Assembly: GCA_030141605.1 (NCBI GenBank)
Contig: JAQGDQ010000001.1
Coordinates: forward strand, 870,001 to 934,000
Length of the DNA stretch: 64,000 nt
Direction of reading: 5' to 3'
Source of the DNA: Tubiluchus corallicola
Taxonomy: Eukaryota > Priapulida > Priapulimorpha > Priapulimorphida > Tubiluchidae
The notes beneath the pieces were generated by a model, which had not been told where the DNA came from, searched no databases, and saw only the letters and a program-made list of their open reading frames with translations. The position numbers and the translations under genes were made by a program. Below, one piece after another: positions 44,371 through 55,179 of this stretch (position 1 is the stretch's first letter; each line of letters opens with the position of its first letter).

Positions 44371-44443
44371 TTAAAATTGACTGAGTGATCAAGTATTTGG
44401 TTTAGAATTTAAACCAAAGTGTAGATCACTCAGTCAATTTTAA
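44371..44443. repeat. Nested palindrome, 20-bp perfect arms
   Basis: TTAAAATTGACTGAGTGATC (44371-44390) is repeated exactly as its reverse complement at 44424-44443. Inside, TTTGGTTTA pairs with TAAACCAAA around a 5-base loop. The 73-nt sequence would fold into a single long stem with a symmetric 5x5 internal loop. Confidence 0.92.
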
Positions 44444-44575
44444 TCTATCAAGATCATTTTAACAAGTAATTGGTTGGCAATGACAGGGACAACTGGCTAA
44501 ATTCTTTGCTTATTAGAAATTTATGAAACGTCTTTGAATATTGTCATGCTGTTTATAGATTTTGATGCTATGCAA

Positions 44576-44577
44576 CA

Positions 44578-44663
<86 letters not shown>

Positions 44664-44720
44664 ATAATAATAATAATAACAACAACAACAACAACAATAG
44701 TAATAATAATAATAACATAA
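44576..44720. repeat. (TAC)n then (AAT)n/(AAC)n triplet microsatellite
   Basis: About 28 TAC units followed by short AAT and AAC runs. It yields artificial poly-Thr/Asn and poly-Val/Leu frames. Confidence 0.97.
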
Positions 44721-44859
44721 TGACATCTAAAATAATCATGACTTAAAAAAGGTTCACAAAATTAAACAGTAGCTTCCAAAATTTCATAAAATTCCAATAA
44801 GTGAATAAATGAAACAAAATATGAGCGTATAACGACAAATAATTTGATCACTTCAAAGA

Positions 44860-45125
44860 TTGTATGCTATTTTAAATGTTTTAATCTATATTTGAAAAGC
44901 GTTAGTGTTCGAAGTATTCTGATGTGGATGTGTAGATCGTTCCACAGAGTTGGTCCTGTAACAGCAAATGAGTAATGACCTATCGCCCATAGTGGGACTG
45001 TGCACTCTAGGAACCGTAACCAAAAGGTTATCATTTGATCTATGACTATGCTAGTTTGAATTTGATGGACCGTTGGACGAATCATGTCAGAAATGTAATC
45101 AGGTGCCTCGTCATGAAACATCTTA
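44860..45125 (-). mobile_element. LINE ORF2 C-terminal relic
   Basis: The minus-strand frame begins near FHDEAPDYISDMI and includes IGHYSFAVTGPTLWNDL and FKYRLKHLK. The (S/A)F.V.GP.LWN.LP...R...SL..FK..LK pattern marks the C-terminus of CR1-like LINE polyproteins. Confidence 0.75.
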
Positions 45126-45589
45126 AGTATACTTCACTTCACTTCAGAAATTCATTTTGGTTTCCAATTTCTGAGTGTCACTGAATCTCTTGACAGATAG
45201 TAGTAAAGACAGTAATTAATTATTAATTAATTAATTTATTATTTTTTCTTTCTTAATCTCTTTTAATATGCTTAGCAGTGTTTGTTCATTACGCATTGCC
45301 TCTGTCTTAGGTTTAGCCGCTATATTTTGATTAAAATTAGACCATGTACAGCACGATGTTGTACACGAAGCTATTGTGGCACTAAAATGTACAGCGAGAA
45401 AAAAAGACGTTTTCGAAACAGAATCAGATTTCCGAAAGCTAGCGTCATTTCTAGAAGGACGTATCGTTATTTGAGAAGAATGGCATCAGAAAAATGAAAG
45501 CGGATGTTTTTTATCCAATCATATTTCGACATGTCTTTTCAAAAACGGCGTGTGTACTCATAGAAGACCGGACAAATTGAGATAAAAAT

Positions 45590-46960
45590 GACGCGTTTTT
45601 TTTGTAGAAAAGGGCCCAATGATATGACTACCAATAGAACATTAAATTTTATTCATTTAAATGTTAGTACTATAACAGCTAAACCCAAGTTATTTGAAAA
45701 ATTAACTCTTTCTCAGACTCATGGATCGCGATATTATAGCTGTGTCGGAATCATAGCTAGATAGTACTGTATCAAATCTGGATATCATGCTAAACATTTA
45801 TCAGCCTCCTGTTCATACGGGATCGTAATAGAAGCGGTGGTGGTGTTTTAATTTATGTAAATAACAATCCACCTTTTGTAAGAAGAGACTATCTTAATTC
45901 TGACATTGAAATATTGTGGCTTGAAACTCGTGGGAAGGAAAATGTTGTTTGGTGTACGCTATCGGCCTCCATGTAAAAATGTTGACAATTTTAATTATTT
46001 TTTCGATTAATTTATTGTCACTTTGGATGAAGCTGTTAGCACTAATCTTCTTATCTTCATGACTGGTGATTTTAATATACGATCGAATCTTTTTTGGAAC
46101 AATGATATAGATACTCCATTTGGCAACACTTTTTGCAATATTTTAAGCAATTATGGCTTGTCTCAGCTTGTAAATGAAGCCACCCACATTTTACCGGATC
46201 CACGGTTTGTATTGACCTCATTATTACTAATTACCCTAGTTGATTTAAAAATTGTGCGGTGCTGACACCTATTGCTAACACATGCACACATTGTCCTGTC
46301 TTAGGCGAAATGAAATTTGGATATTCTTGTCTAAAAAGCTACCATAGAAGAATTTGGAAATATAATAGCTTAGACGTCAATTATTTTATCAATCAACTAG
46401 TGCAGTTGATTGGGTGCTTTAATATCTCAAGGCGTCAATAGTAGTTGTGCTAAACTTTTGGATACTTTCTTTAGTGTCCGTACTAATTGTATACCCATTC
46501 AGCAGAAAGTAATTCGTTCTAAAAATGATACGTGGATGTCTAGTTATATATGTGATCTTCAATGTTGTATGGACAGACTGTACAAATTTTTTTTAAAGGA
46601 CATCAAATATTTTACACTGTGAACATTACGAAGCTGTCAGAAATAAGACTGTCTCTGAAATATGAAAAGCTAAAGCAATTTTTTGAAACAAAAGCCGCTC
46701 ACTTATGTGAAGGAACTGTATTATCTAAGCGCTGTCATAAACTTGTTAAGTTGTTTCTATAACAACAACGGTACATTGTCTGTACTTCCTATTTATGATT
46801 AACCTAACCAACTTGTTGCTGATCTTAAACTTAAAGCAAATATATTTAATAATTATATAAAATATTTTAATATTTAATATGTTTAATATTTGATAATTAC
46901 CGTGGAATAGGCTATCGGATAATTTCGCTAAAATAAAAGATTTGATTCTGTGCAAACGGC
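45590..46960 (+). mobile_element. LINE endonuclease and linker relic
   Basis: Plus-strand fragments in order: LNFIHLNVSTITAKPKLFEK (about 45640), GGGVLIYVNNNPPFVRRD (45840), FMTGDFNIRSNLFWNN (46055), LSQLVNEATHI (46160), then linker pieces SYICDLQCCMDRLYKFF (46540). GDFN..S and N...T+ are endonuclease motifs. Stops and frameshifts throughout. Confidence 0.8.
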
Positions 46961-48290
46961 TGGAGCTTTGGTTTAAGTTTGACAGGGAGCAGGCGGGTGC
47001 ACAAAAAAGCAGAGGTTGCCTTGAACGTATACTTACTTTTGCGCTTGTTAACTAATTGTGGTCATTGTAAAAAATTATTTATCGCTTTTATTGATTTCTC
47101 TAAAGCGTGCGACAGAGTTTCTCGAGTTAGTTTGATTAATTTGCCGAAACACTTAGGTTGTGGAGCAGACATGTTTGCTGCTGTTGCAGGTATATACATA
47201 AATACTGTACTGATTTTCTAAATCGGCTGTAATTGCAACGTCTGTGGGGGTGAGGCAGGGTTTATTATTTACCTTATTCGTTAACCCTCTGATTGGCATG
47301 TTAAAGACTAGATGTGATGATGATGGTTATTTACAGTGGGTACACTCACTGATGTTGATGGATGACACTTCATACTTGTAACTACGAGAGATCGGTTAGT
47401 AGTTAAGCTAAACATCTTACTAGAATTTTATCCATCATTTGGTATGATAATTAATAAAAAGAAGACGAAAATTCTAGTTACTTTTTGCGGAAATGTGTGA
47501 CAGGCTGCCCGTCACAGTAAATGAGTTGAAAATGAACAATCGTGATGATTACATGTATCTAAGGACAATCTTTACCCAAGACGGCAAACTTACATCTGGA
47601 ATTAAAAACACTGTGATAATAAGTATTGTCATTTACTGAAATTTGTTGCCTTCCTAGACAAAAATGTAGATTTTCCATTTGTTGTAAAAAACGAGTTTAC
47701 AGTTGCGAATTGTGGTTGTGTTCAAGTATAAAACCTGCTGAACTTTTGTACATATCAGCAAGAAAAGCTATATTGAGTGTCAGGTGCACTACAGCTAACG
47801 ATTTTTGCCTTTTTGAGCTTGGCTACCCCTCATTGTCTGTCAAAATAAAGTCAATGTAAGTTAAAAAAATTTCAGAGTTAATTCACGAGAGCGTAATGAT
47901 CCGTTTAATTTTGTTTGGCAATTAGTGCAGTACTCGAGGTGCTCGTTATATTACTTTTATAATGAATGACGATGGTATAATTGAGAGAGATACTGCAGTC
48001 AGAAAAGCACGTGTTATGGCATCAGACCGATCAAAATTTCTGGTGTACAAATCGCTGAACCCTGCTTTCAGTGTATTTCGTATAGAAACTGGTAGGTGGT
48101 CTAGAATACCACATGAATTAAGATAATGTGGCTGCGGCTTAGTGTAATCAGAATATCATTTCTTTTGTGAATGTATTAATACCGAAAATGTACTACAGGA
48201 TTATCCAGAAGTAGACTTTTGCAATCTAAAGCTTGTAGCAAAGACTGTTAGACGATGCTTTGTTTTTTTGCAAAACTGATATACACACAA
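46961..48290 (+). mobile_element. LINE reverse-transcriptase relic, second family
   Basis: RT blocks KLFIAFIDFSKACDRVSRVS (about 47075-47135), a degraded GVRQG block (about 47250), and MLMDDTSYL (47355) in place of YADD. Then C-terminal ISARKAILSVRCTTANDFCL with ELGYPSL (about 47755-47835) and a cysteine-rich tail near 48130-48180. The style of these blocks differs from the endonuclease part upstream, so two elements may be joined here. Confidence 0.78.
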
Positions 48291-48589
48291 AGCTAGTGTC
48301 TGTTTGCTATTTGTGTAGGTAGAGTTTGCTGTTGCATAGTTAGCTGTATCTGCTTGTTGTATTGGGCTACATAATAGTTAAAAGTTCATTGTTAAGGTCA
48401 ATAAATTACTACTAAGAGCAAGCAAGTAATAACATCTTTATTTGCCATAGTAATATTGAGAATCACAACAAAATTTAAGATACTCAATCAGTGAAAGTTG
48501 TGAAATCGTCAGTGTAAAATCTAAACTACAGGTGCAAAAATAAAATATAACTTTTAACTTAGACTTTACATATTATACATATTTGCCAA

Positions 48590-48925
48590 CGAACTGTCAG
48601 CAAAATTAAGTCGTTTCATATGCCCTGGGGCAGTTGAATTTAGCATTAGTGTTAAGTTGTCGCATTGGTAAGTTGGATTTTCAAATCTTGACATCATTAA
48701 TGCTTTTAATTTTGTTTTGAATGCGGTCAGTGATTTAATACGTTCGATTTTGAATGGCAGTGAATTACAGAGCTGGACGGGGTTTTTGCTATTGAATTAT
48801 TTCCAAAGTGGTTTTTTCTTCTGGTTTTCACTTTGATTAAGAATTGCTGAAAATTAAACGGGCTAAACCAAATAGTTTTGCACGTTTTGTAATTCCGCAG
48901 TTTTTTTAGAAAAAGAAACGCCAAC
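48590..48925 (-). mobile_element. LINE ORF2 C-terminal relic
   Basis: The minus strand reads VQLCNSLPFKIERIKSLTAF then KTKLKALM, the usual W/CN.LP..I....SL..FK.KLK ending of LINE polyproteins, with an AT-rich 3' tail toward 48420. Confidence 0.65.
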
Positions 48926-49086
48926 TATTTAATATAATTTCAACATTTCTAGTTAATGACGAAAAAGATTGTGAGGAAATGATTAATTACCAATTGGTCA
49001 TTCTGGATCTATATTGATTTTAAAAAGTAAATCTAACTATTATGATAATTATGCTTGCTTGAGAAAACAACACTTGGAAATGTTGG

Positions 49087-49175
49087 TTAGTAAGGTGCCA
49101 CAGTATGTGGGGTCTAGTTATCATGGCGTTAGACCAGTAACCCAAGGGTCATTCGTTCAAATCCAAGCAAGGTGA
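49087..49175 (+). other. tRNA-like sequence (tRNA pseudogene or SINE head)
   Basis: TCTAGTTATCATGGCGTTAG, then CCAGTAACCCAAGGGTC and TTCAAATCCAAGC resemble an A box, an anticodon region and a B box in correct order and spacing. Acceptor-stem pairing is poor and the anticodon loop is irregular, so a functional tRNA is unlikely. Confidence 0.45.
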
Positions 49176-50022
49176 CTTTTCGCATTTTTTTCTTTTCGTC
49201 GTGTTTGGGTATTCTCAGTAATTTTAGGCCCATTTCATTATTAAGTAATCATCATAAAACTAAGATTGCAAAAATACTAGTTTAAAATCAGTAATGCATT
49301 TAATATTTCTAGTGAACATTTGCTGACAATTTAGGAGTACATTCGAAAATCAAAATTCTGCAAAAACTTTGTTAATAAAATGTTTCCAAATTGTTTACCA
49401 ACTTTTTTGAAGAATAAAAGCCATTATGTACTTTAGTGCACGATCTCACAGTATAATACTTTGAATAGGATGTCCAGGGGGAATTAATTGTTATTTACCG
49501 CCAACGCGTATAGCCGCAACGCCTCCTTAAAGTACGCATTTTAATTTACAGTCTTCAGGTTAATAGCTAAGCTTATTCAAGAAGCAAATCACGAATGCAC
49601 GACCGCGACCTCGCAAATAAGACCGATCCACGCTAGGGTGTCCTAAAACGTTCTGCATGACCACCTTAAATTTACTCTTTTCACGTGGCACCGCTAAGCC
49701 TCTGAGATTGTTCAACTTGAACTTTCGCCATATTTACAATTATGTTTAAGGAGACTAAAAACCTTCATACTACTTTCACTTAAATTAGCATTGTTTTGCA
49801 TAAATTCCGCCACATGACAAGGAACTCGCAGTTGTAAGATGTCGGTTGAGGAAATCAAGCAGAACAGAAGTCACGCCTTACCCTGACCACAAACTTCAAT
49901 ATAAACGTCGAAAAACCGGATGGCAGCTATCATTTGGACTTGCAGAGTTACTAGAAGTGGAAACCTTTATTACAATTATAAACTATTGTTTGTCTGCTTT
50001 TGAAAACATTAACGCGTAAAAA
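49176..50022. other. Upstream region of the von Willebrand A-domain gene
   Basis: AT-rich, no gene; no clear TATA box near the first exon. Confidence 0.4.
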
Positions 50023-53000
50023 ATGAGTTGTCGTGTTTTCTTTGTTTGCTTATTTGTTTTAATTACTGCTCCTTATTCTCGACAGCAAGGATTTTTTGGT
50101 AGTCTTCTAACTGGTAAGCTAGTTTAAAATTATACACTTATTGTCGTAAGAAACTGTTTTTACCATTGTTTGCTACATACAATTCAATTTGAACTCGAAA
50201 TTGTGTAAAAAAAATTCAGATTAGTTCTCATAATTCGGACACCATTTGTTGAACTAAAAACGATACGTGGCTCCCAGTAAGAAGTAAATGTCATCTTTAC
50301 TTCATTGTTAAGTGAAAATGACCATATTGAGTAACAGGATGCAATGCCACTGGCAGCTTGAAGAATGACACCAGGCAGAAATGACATTGGATTCTGCGCT
50401 CCAGCCATACATCTATAGACTGGAGCGCTTGTCATTGGGTTCGTATGCAGGCTTGAAGTCCACAGCTCTTGCAAAGCGGCGGTGATTGCATTTTTGCAAG
50501 CCTTTAGTAAACAGTCGTGCCTTTTGGAGAAGCAAAACGGGTTGGATTATGAGATCTAGGGAATCAGTTTGGTCAGCACAAGGTTGCTGTTGGCTAAACT
50601 ACCTGGGAAAAAGTCAAACCAGACAAAGCGTTTGCTTTCGTCCTTGCGGTTTAAGTACGCGTTATGAGATTATTTTTCTCGATGTTTCGGAGTTCAAGGA
50701 CGAAGACACTTATTGGCCAACTATTGTGCGCGCTTTGAAATTAAGATAATACCTTGACCTCTAATTTTAATTTTAGCGTAATAATATTGAAGAAATAAGT
50801 TGATAAAAGCATTAACAAGAATCGTGTATAGCAATCATTATACATTTCTAATTTGATACCGAACTATGCTTAATATTTATCCTAACCTAAAAGCCCGACT
50901 GCCCGAATTTTATTAAAAACATACCCGTGCCAAATGCGCTAAACCTAAACATATCTAACAAGGCAAAAATCGCATATTATTAGCTCTTTGTAATCGCAAG
51001 GTTGAAACTGTAGTTAAATTTATTTGCGCACAACGTGCACACGTTTGCAGATTTTTCTGCGAAACATTAAATTTTTTAAAATTAAATCTGTGTTAACAAA
51101 CCTGATGAGGACTAAGTGTGGAAATACATTGAACTGTGTGGTACTTGAAAATGATATACTTGTCGAAATACTGTTTATATCGCATTTAGCTAATTAACGT
51201 TAGCTTATTTTCCAAAATTGTTTAAGAATTTTTTTCCTTATGCATGTACTTTGCTAATGTATGCCACGTGCATGATTAATTATCACCATTTTTTTATTAC
51301 TTTGACAATCATGCGATCATTATTCATCTAGAAAGCCTTAATAAAAAGTACAAAAAATATGTAAGCTCTAACGTTCTCATTTCACAGTTTTGCTAAAAGT
51401 GTGATTTTAATGTGATCACTTGCAAATGTGCATTTCTAAAACAGTCTGCGACTGTTTTGTTTTGTTGATCAAAGCATCACCGCCAGTTGTCATGTCACTC
51501 ATTTCCATTATGGCTGACTGTTACATTTTTACAGAATTTTAATACAGTTTATAGTTGGGAACGGCTCAAACGGTGCAAGCGTATTTTGACCATTAGTATT
51601 TTTTATTGATGTTGCTGACATTTCTGCTGTTGCATCACTCCCGCAGGCGTTGCTGCCAGCCATTGTTACTATTGCTATCAGTATTCCTTTTGTCTAACTC
51701 TTCTAGTCGTTTAATCTATTTTTAGGCAAGCACTACAAGTGTTAAATTTATCAGTCCTTTGACCGACCTTTTTTGTTAAACAAATGTTCACCTGAGACAT
51801 TATTAAAGATTCCTCACGTTTCTGTTGTAGGATCAGGAAACAGCGGCAGCAGTAATAGCGGAAGTTCAACCTTCATTCGTAATGATCCCGTTCGCACCAA
51901 TCCCGTCGTTCGTACTGACCCTGTTATCCAGCCAAAAATAATTGGATCTCCGACAGGAACTCGATCTGATCCGGTTACGGATTCCGCAGATAGTAAGTTG
52001 ACAATAATTCTCAAAACGTTCGTTAACGTTCGTTCATTACGGCAAACAGAATTCAATTAAAGTACAAATCAATGCGTTTTGTACTGCTTTATTACTGCAT
52101 TTATTATTACTACATTTACTATTGCACACGGCAAATAGGTTTTAATTAAAGTAAAAATGCTTTTTTGTACTGCTTTATTTCTGCATTTCTGTATTCAATG
52201 GCTCATTATATCCTTAGAATTTACTTGCACTGTATCAATGCGAAGGAAGTTACTCAATGCGAAGGAAGAACTAGTCTAAAAACCTACCACCTACCCACAA
52301 CATGTATTATCAGTACAAAATACAAAAGGCCTACTAGGCTGCAGTAGTGTTATTTAATACTTCCTTGTTTTTCCGGCGCTTACTGTCACTGTACTATTAC
52401 CTTTACTGTAGCGTAGCTCACTATTATACCGCCAGCAAAAAAGAAAAACATTTTGTCATTCATTTAATCATGCGATAGATTAACGATTTTTAGTTAATGA
52501 AAAGTGCCTACTCTGTTATACAGACACAGAATTCTACAGTGTCGAAAACAACGTCAACCGTTTAGAAGGGTTCCTCGATTCCGTCATAACAAAAACGAAA
52601 AACAAAAGCGGTGGTTTTAGTGGAGGTGGTACCGGGACCGAATTATTTACAATTGGGCGTGTTGGCCCTGGAGGAGGAAGCAAAAGCGTTGTGGGGCCCC
52701 ATTCACGCGGGAGACCTGATTACAGAGAATATGTTGACTTTATCTTTCTTCTGGACGTCAGTGGAAGCGTCTCTTATGCTGGCTTCAGGGAATCCAAATG
52801 CATAATGAGGGTAAGTTGCTACCACAGAAAATTAATGACTACTAATTGGTTACATTATTACACTGCCTAATAAATTTAGCTTACCATTTAATACAATAAA
52901 CTAAAAGTGGCGCAAAGTCAACTAAACAGTCTCATTGCGTAAAATTGACTTAATTATTGAAAGTACTTTACTCAATGCATACTTCTGGTCGCAATACTAA

Positions 53001-55033
53001 GTAGTACGGGTTAGCATTCGTGCGCTATTGTATTAATTGAGCATAATGTCATCACATAAGGTAATTTTCCACCACTAATATACTGGTATTACTTTCAATG
53101 TATTCATCTGTAAAGTGTTTCAAGTAACATGTCAAAACCATTTCCATGTAAAATTGGAACAAATCGATACCCAGAAATAGGAGAAATAGGTACAAGCTTT
53201 GTTTTGTCTGCGTTAAATGCAACTAGCTTACCTCAGCCCAGTTCAGTCAGCTTAAAAAATTCTGCTTTTGTCTCTGGCTAATGTGTAGACGAGGCAATTT
53301 AGCAAACCTTAGCGCTTCGCACAATATTGCCCTCCTAAAGGGTTTTTTCAGTTATAAATATGTTACTCATGCTTTTGTAATTTGTACAAACAATCATATT
53401 CATCGCTTTAAGATCTTACTGCATAAAAGTGTTTTCTGCCCAAGAAATCGAATTTTAAAAAGCTGCAGTAGTATACTTTATCTTGCATAACTGACGCAGA
53501 TATTCGATATAAATTCGATACTTCCAATCGCTTTATTTTACTGTTCTTTGTTATGTAAAACTGCGAAAACTGTGTTTTTATCTTCCGTATATATTTTTTT
53601 ATTTTCTTATTTCTTATTTATTTCTTATTTATCTTATATCTCTTATTTATTTTATACAGTGTATCTCTTATTTATTTTGTACAGTACTTCAGGTATTGAC
53701 TTAAATCTACCACAATCTGATTTAAAAATTAAGTAAATAAATAATAAATGGAATTCCGTCAATTCTGTTGTTTTTTTTACTAGAAAGTGACTGAGATTTT
53801 GGAAGCAGATCGTGGCATCTTGGTTCGAGTCGCTGTTATCACGTTCGCCGAGTACGCTCGCACTGAATTCCACTTTAATACTTTCAGCAACGTGGACGGA
53901 GTTCTCAGGGGCATCGATAACATCCGTTATACAAGTGAGCTCATAAATAATAAATAAGAGTTTTGCTATTGTTGGTTCGATGCTATTTTTTTCAGAGTAG
54001 CATTAGTGCGTAACTAAAGAATGAAATAGTGTTAACCTGAAATACAGTGCAATTTTTTAGTTTTTACAAAAATCGTTTCATATTGGCACAAGTTCTCTTT
54101 GCGGCAAACTCTGGCAGTCTGGAGGACGAGACTTACCAGCTTTCAATGATAAACAATGGTGTTTACCATGTTAATAACAATCCATTTTAACTAAAAAAGA
54201 TTATGCAGTATTTTATTCAGTAAATAAACAGTATTTTAAATACACTGTTAGTAGAAAACAATAAGTGGTAGAGCATTTAATGAAAAAAACGATACTATAT
54301 AGCTGTCTTGGGGCATATCTTAGCGCTCGTTGAAGTCCATTCAGTGGTATCATGTAATTTGAATAATGGTGTATGCTTGCTAGCAATACGTGATTGATTA
54401 AATTTGTATATTTATCAGGTGGGCGCAGAACGTGCACTGATCAAGCTCTACGAGAAGCTAATGATTTATTCAGACGCCACAGTACTGGTTCAGCCACACA
54501 AGTAGTGATGGTCATTACTGACGGTCGCTCTAATTGTGATTTCCGCTCACAACCTAGTCCATATTATCAACCGCGTCCGTACGGACCATACCAAGGCCCA
54601 TACTACAGGAACCGGCAATTCCAACAATCACAGTTGACAGTCATCGGCGGTGGTGGACGAGGAGGTTATGGTAACACTTGTAGCGAAGCCGAAAGTTTGA
54701 AACGCAAAGGTGTGTATGGCCTAACTATACACTAATATAGTTAATTGTATCAGTGTTACGTTACATTACGCATTATTTTTATTACGTTCTCGAAAATGAG
54801 TTTGGTAATGCAATAATGTTCTGTACTTTTTAATATTGTCACTTAGGCTTTTATACAATAGCGCTGTCTGGTTATTTACAGGTGTTGAGATCTTTGCTTT
54901 TGGAGTAGGCCGCAAAATCAACAGGTATGAGATTGAATGCATTTCATCACCTGGCCAGAACAACTTAAACAGAGATTTCTTTGAAGCATGCGACGTAGTC
55001 ACGAGAGTGCACCAGCGGAGAGTGCGTTATTAA
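50023..55033 (+). CDS. Secreted von Willebrand factor A-domain protein, six exons
   Basis: Exons: 50023-50113, 51831-51992, 52524-52810, 53784-53934, 54419-54709, 54882-55033; 1134 nt, 377 residues, all phases agree and all sites are GT-AG. Residues 1-20 are a signal peptide (MSCRVFFVCLFVLITAPYS). Residues 31-150 are a Ser/Gly/Thr-rich low-complexity region with NDPVRTNPVVRTDPV. The A domain (about 155-377) starts DFIFLLDVSGSVS. The metal-ion-dependent adhesion site is complete: DVSGS, a threonine in RTCTDQAL, and VITDGRS. After that a Pro/Tyr/Gln/Gly-rich insert (about 275-320) interrupts the fold before the cysteine in NTCSEAE, and GVEIFAFGVG resumes it. Such proteins bind matrix or other secreted partners through a divalent cation. 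Its closest relatives cannot be named from sequence alone. AATAAA lies 66 nt after the stop. Confidence 0.9.
50114..51830 (+). other. Intron 1 of the A-domain gene
   Basis: It contains overlapping frames at 50184-50474 (minus) and 50486-50749 (plus), more GC-rich than their surroundings, with no recognised domain. They may be a retroelement or captured fragment. Confidence 0.45.
52054..52192 (+). repeat. Direct duplication, ~87-bp period, in intron 2 of the A-domain gene
   Basis: Two copies of AATTAAAGTAMAAATN then TTTTGTACTGCTTTATT and CTGCATTT, about 87 bp apart. Confidence 0.75.
52811..53783 (+). other. Intron 3 of the A-domain gene
   Basis: About 970 bp of AT-rich sequence with a TCTTATTTAT-rich low-complexity run at 53590-53680. 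No gene seen. Confidence 0.5.
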
Positions 55034-55098
55034 TTGTGTTACTAAACAAATTATCAAAATGCTGAAAACGTTACCTTGAGTGCCAGGATAACTTTTGT

Positions 55099-55104
55099 AA
55101 TAAA
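55099..55104 (+). other. Poly(A) signal of the A-domain gene
   Basis: AATAAA 66 nt downstream of the TAA stop; another lies near 55177. Confidence 0.6.
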
Positions 55105-55179
55105 CTGAGCACAGTATAAAGTGCAAACAACGTTCCTATTTTAGATGTTCAAGATTAATTATGTGCAATAATTTGAATA

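Noticed and set aside
44521-44746. Poly-Val/Leu and poly-Thr/Asn frames
   Set aside because: They are translations of the TAC/AAT/AAC microsatellite.
49087-49175. Functional tRNA gene
   Set aside because: A and B boxes are present but the acceptor stem and anticodon loop do not fold properly.
50184-50749. Opposed frames of about 90 codons in the A-domain gene intron
   Set aside because: Base composition differs from the surroundings, but no domain or splice evidence was found.
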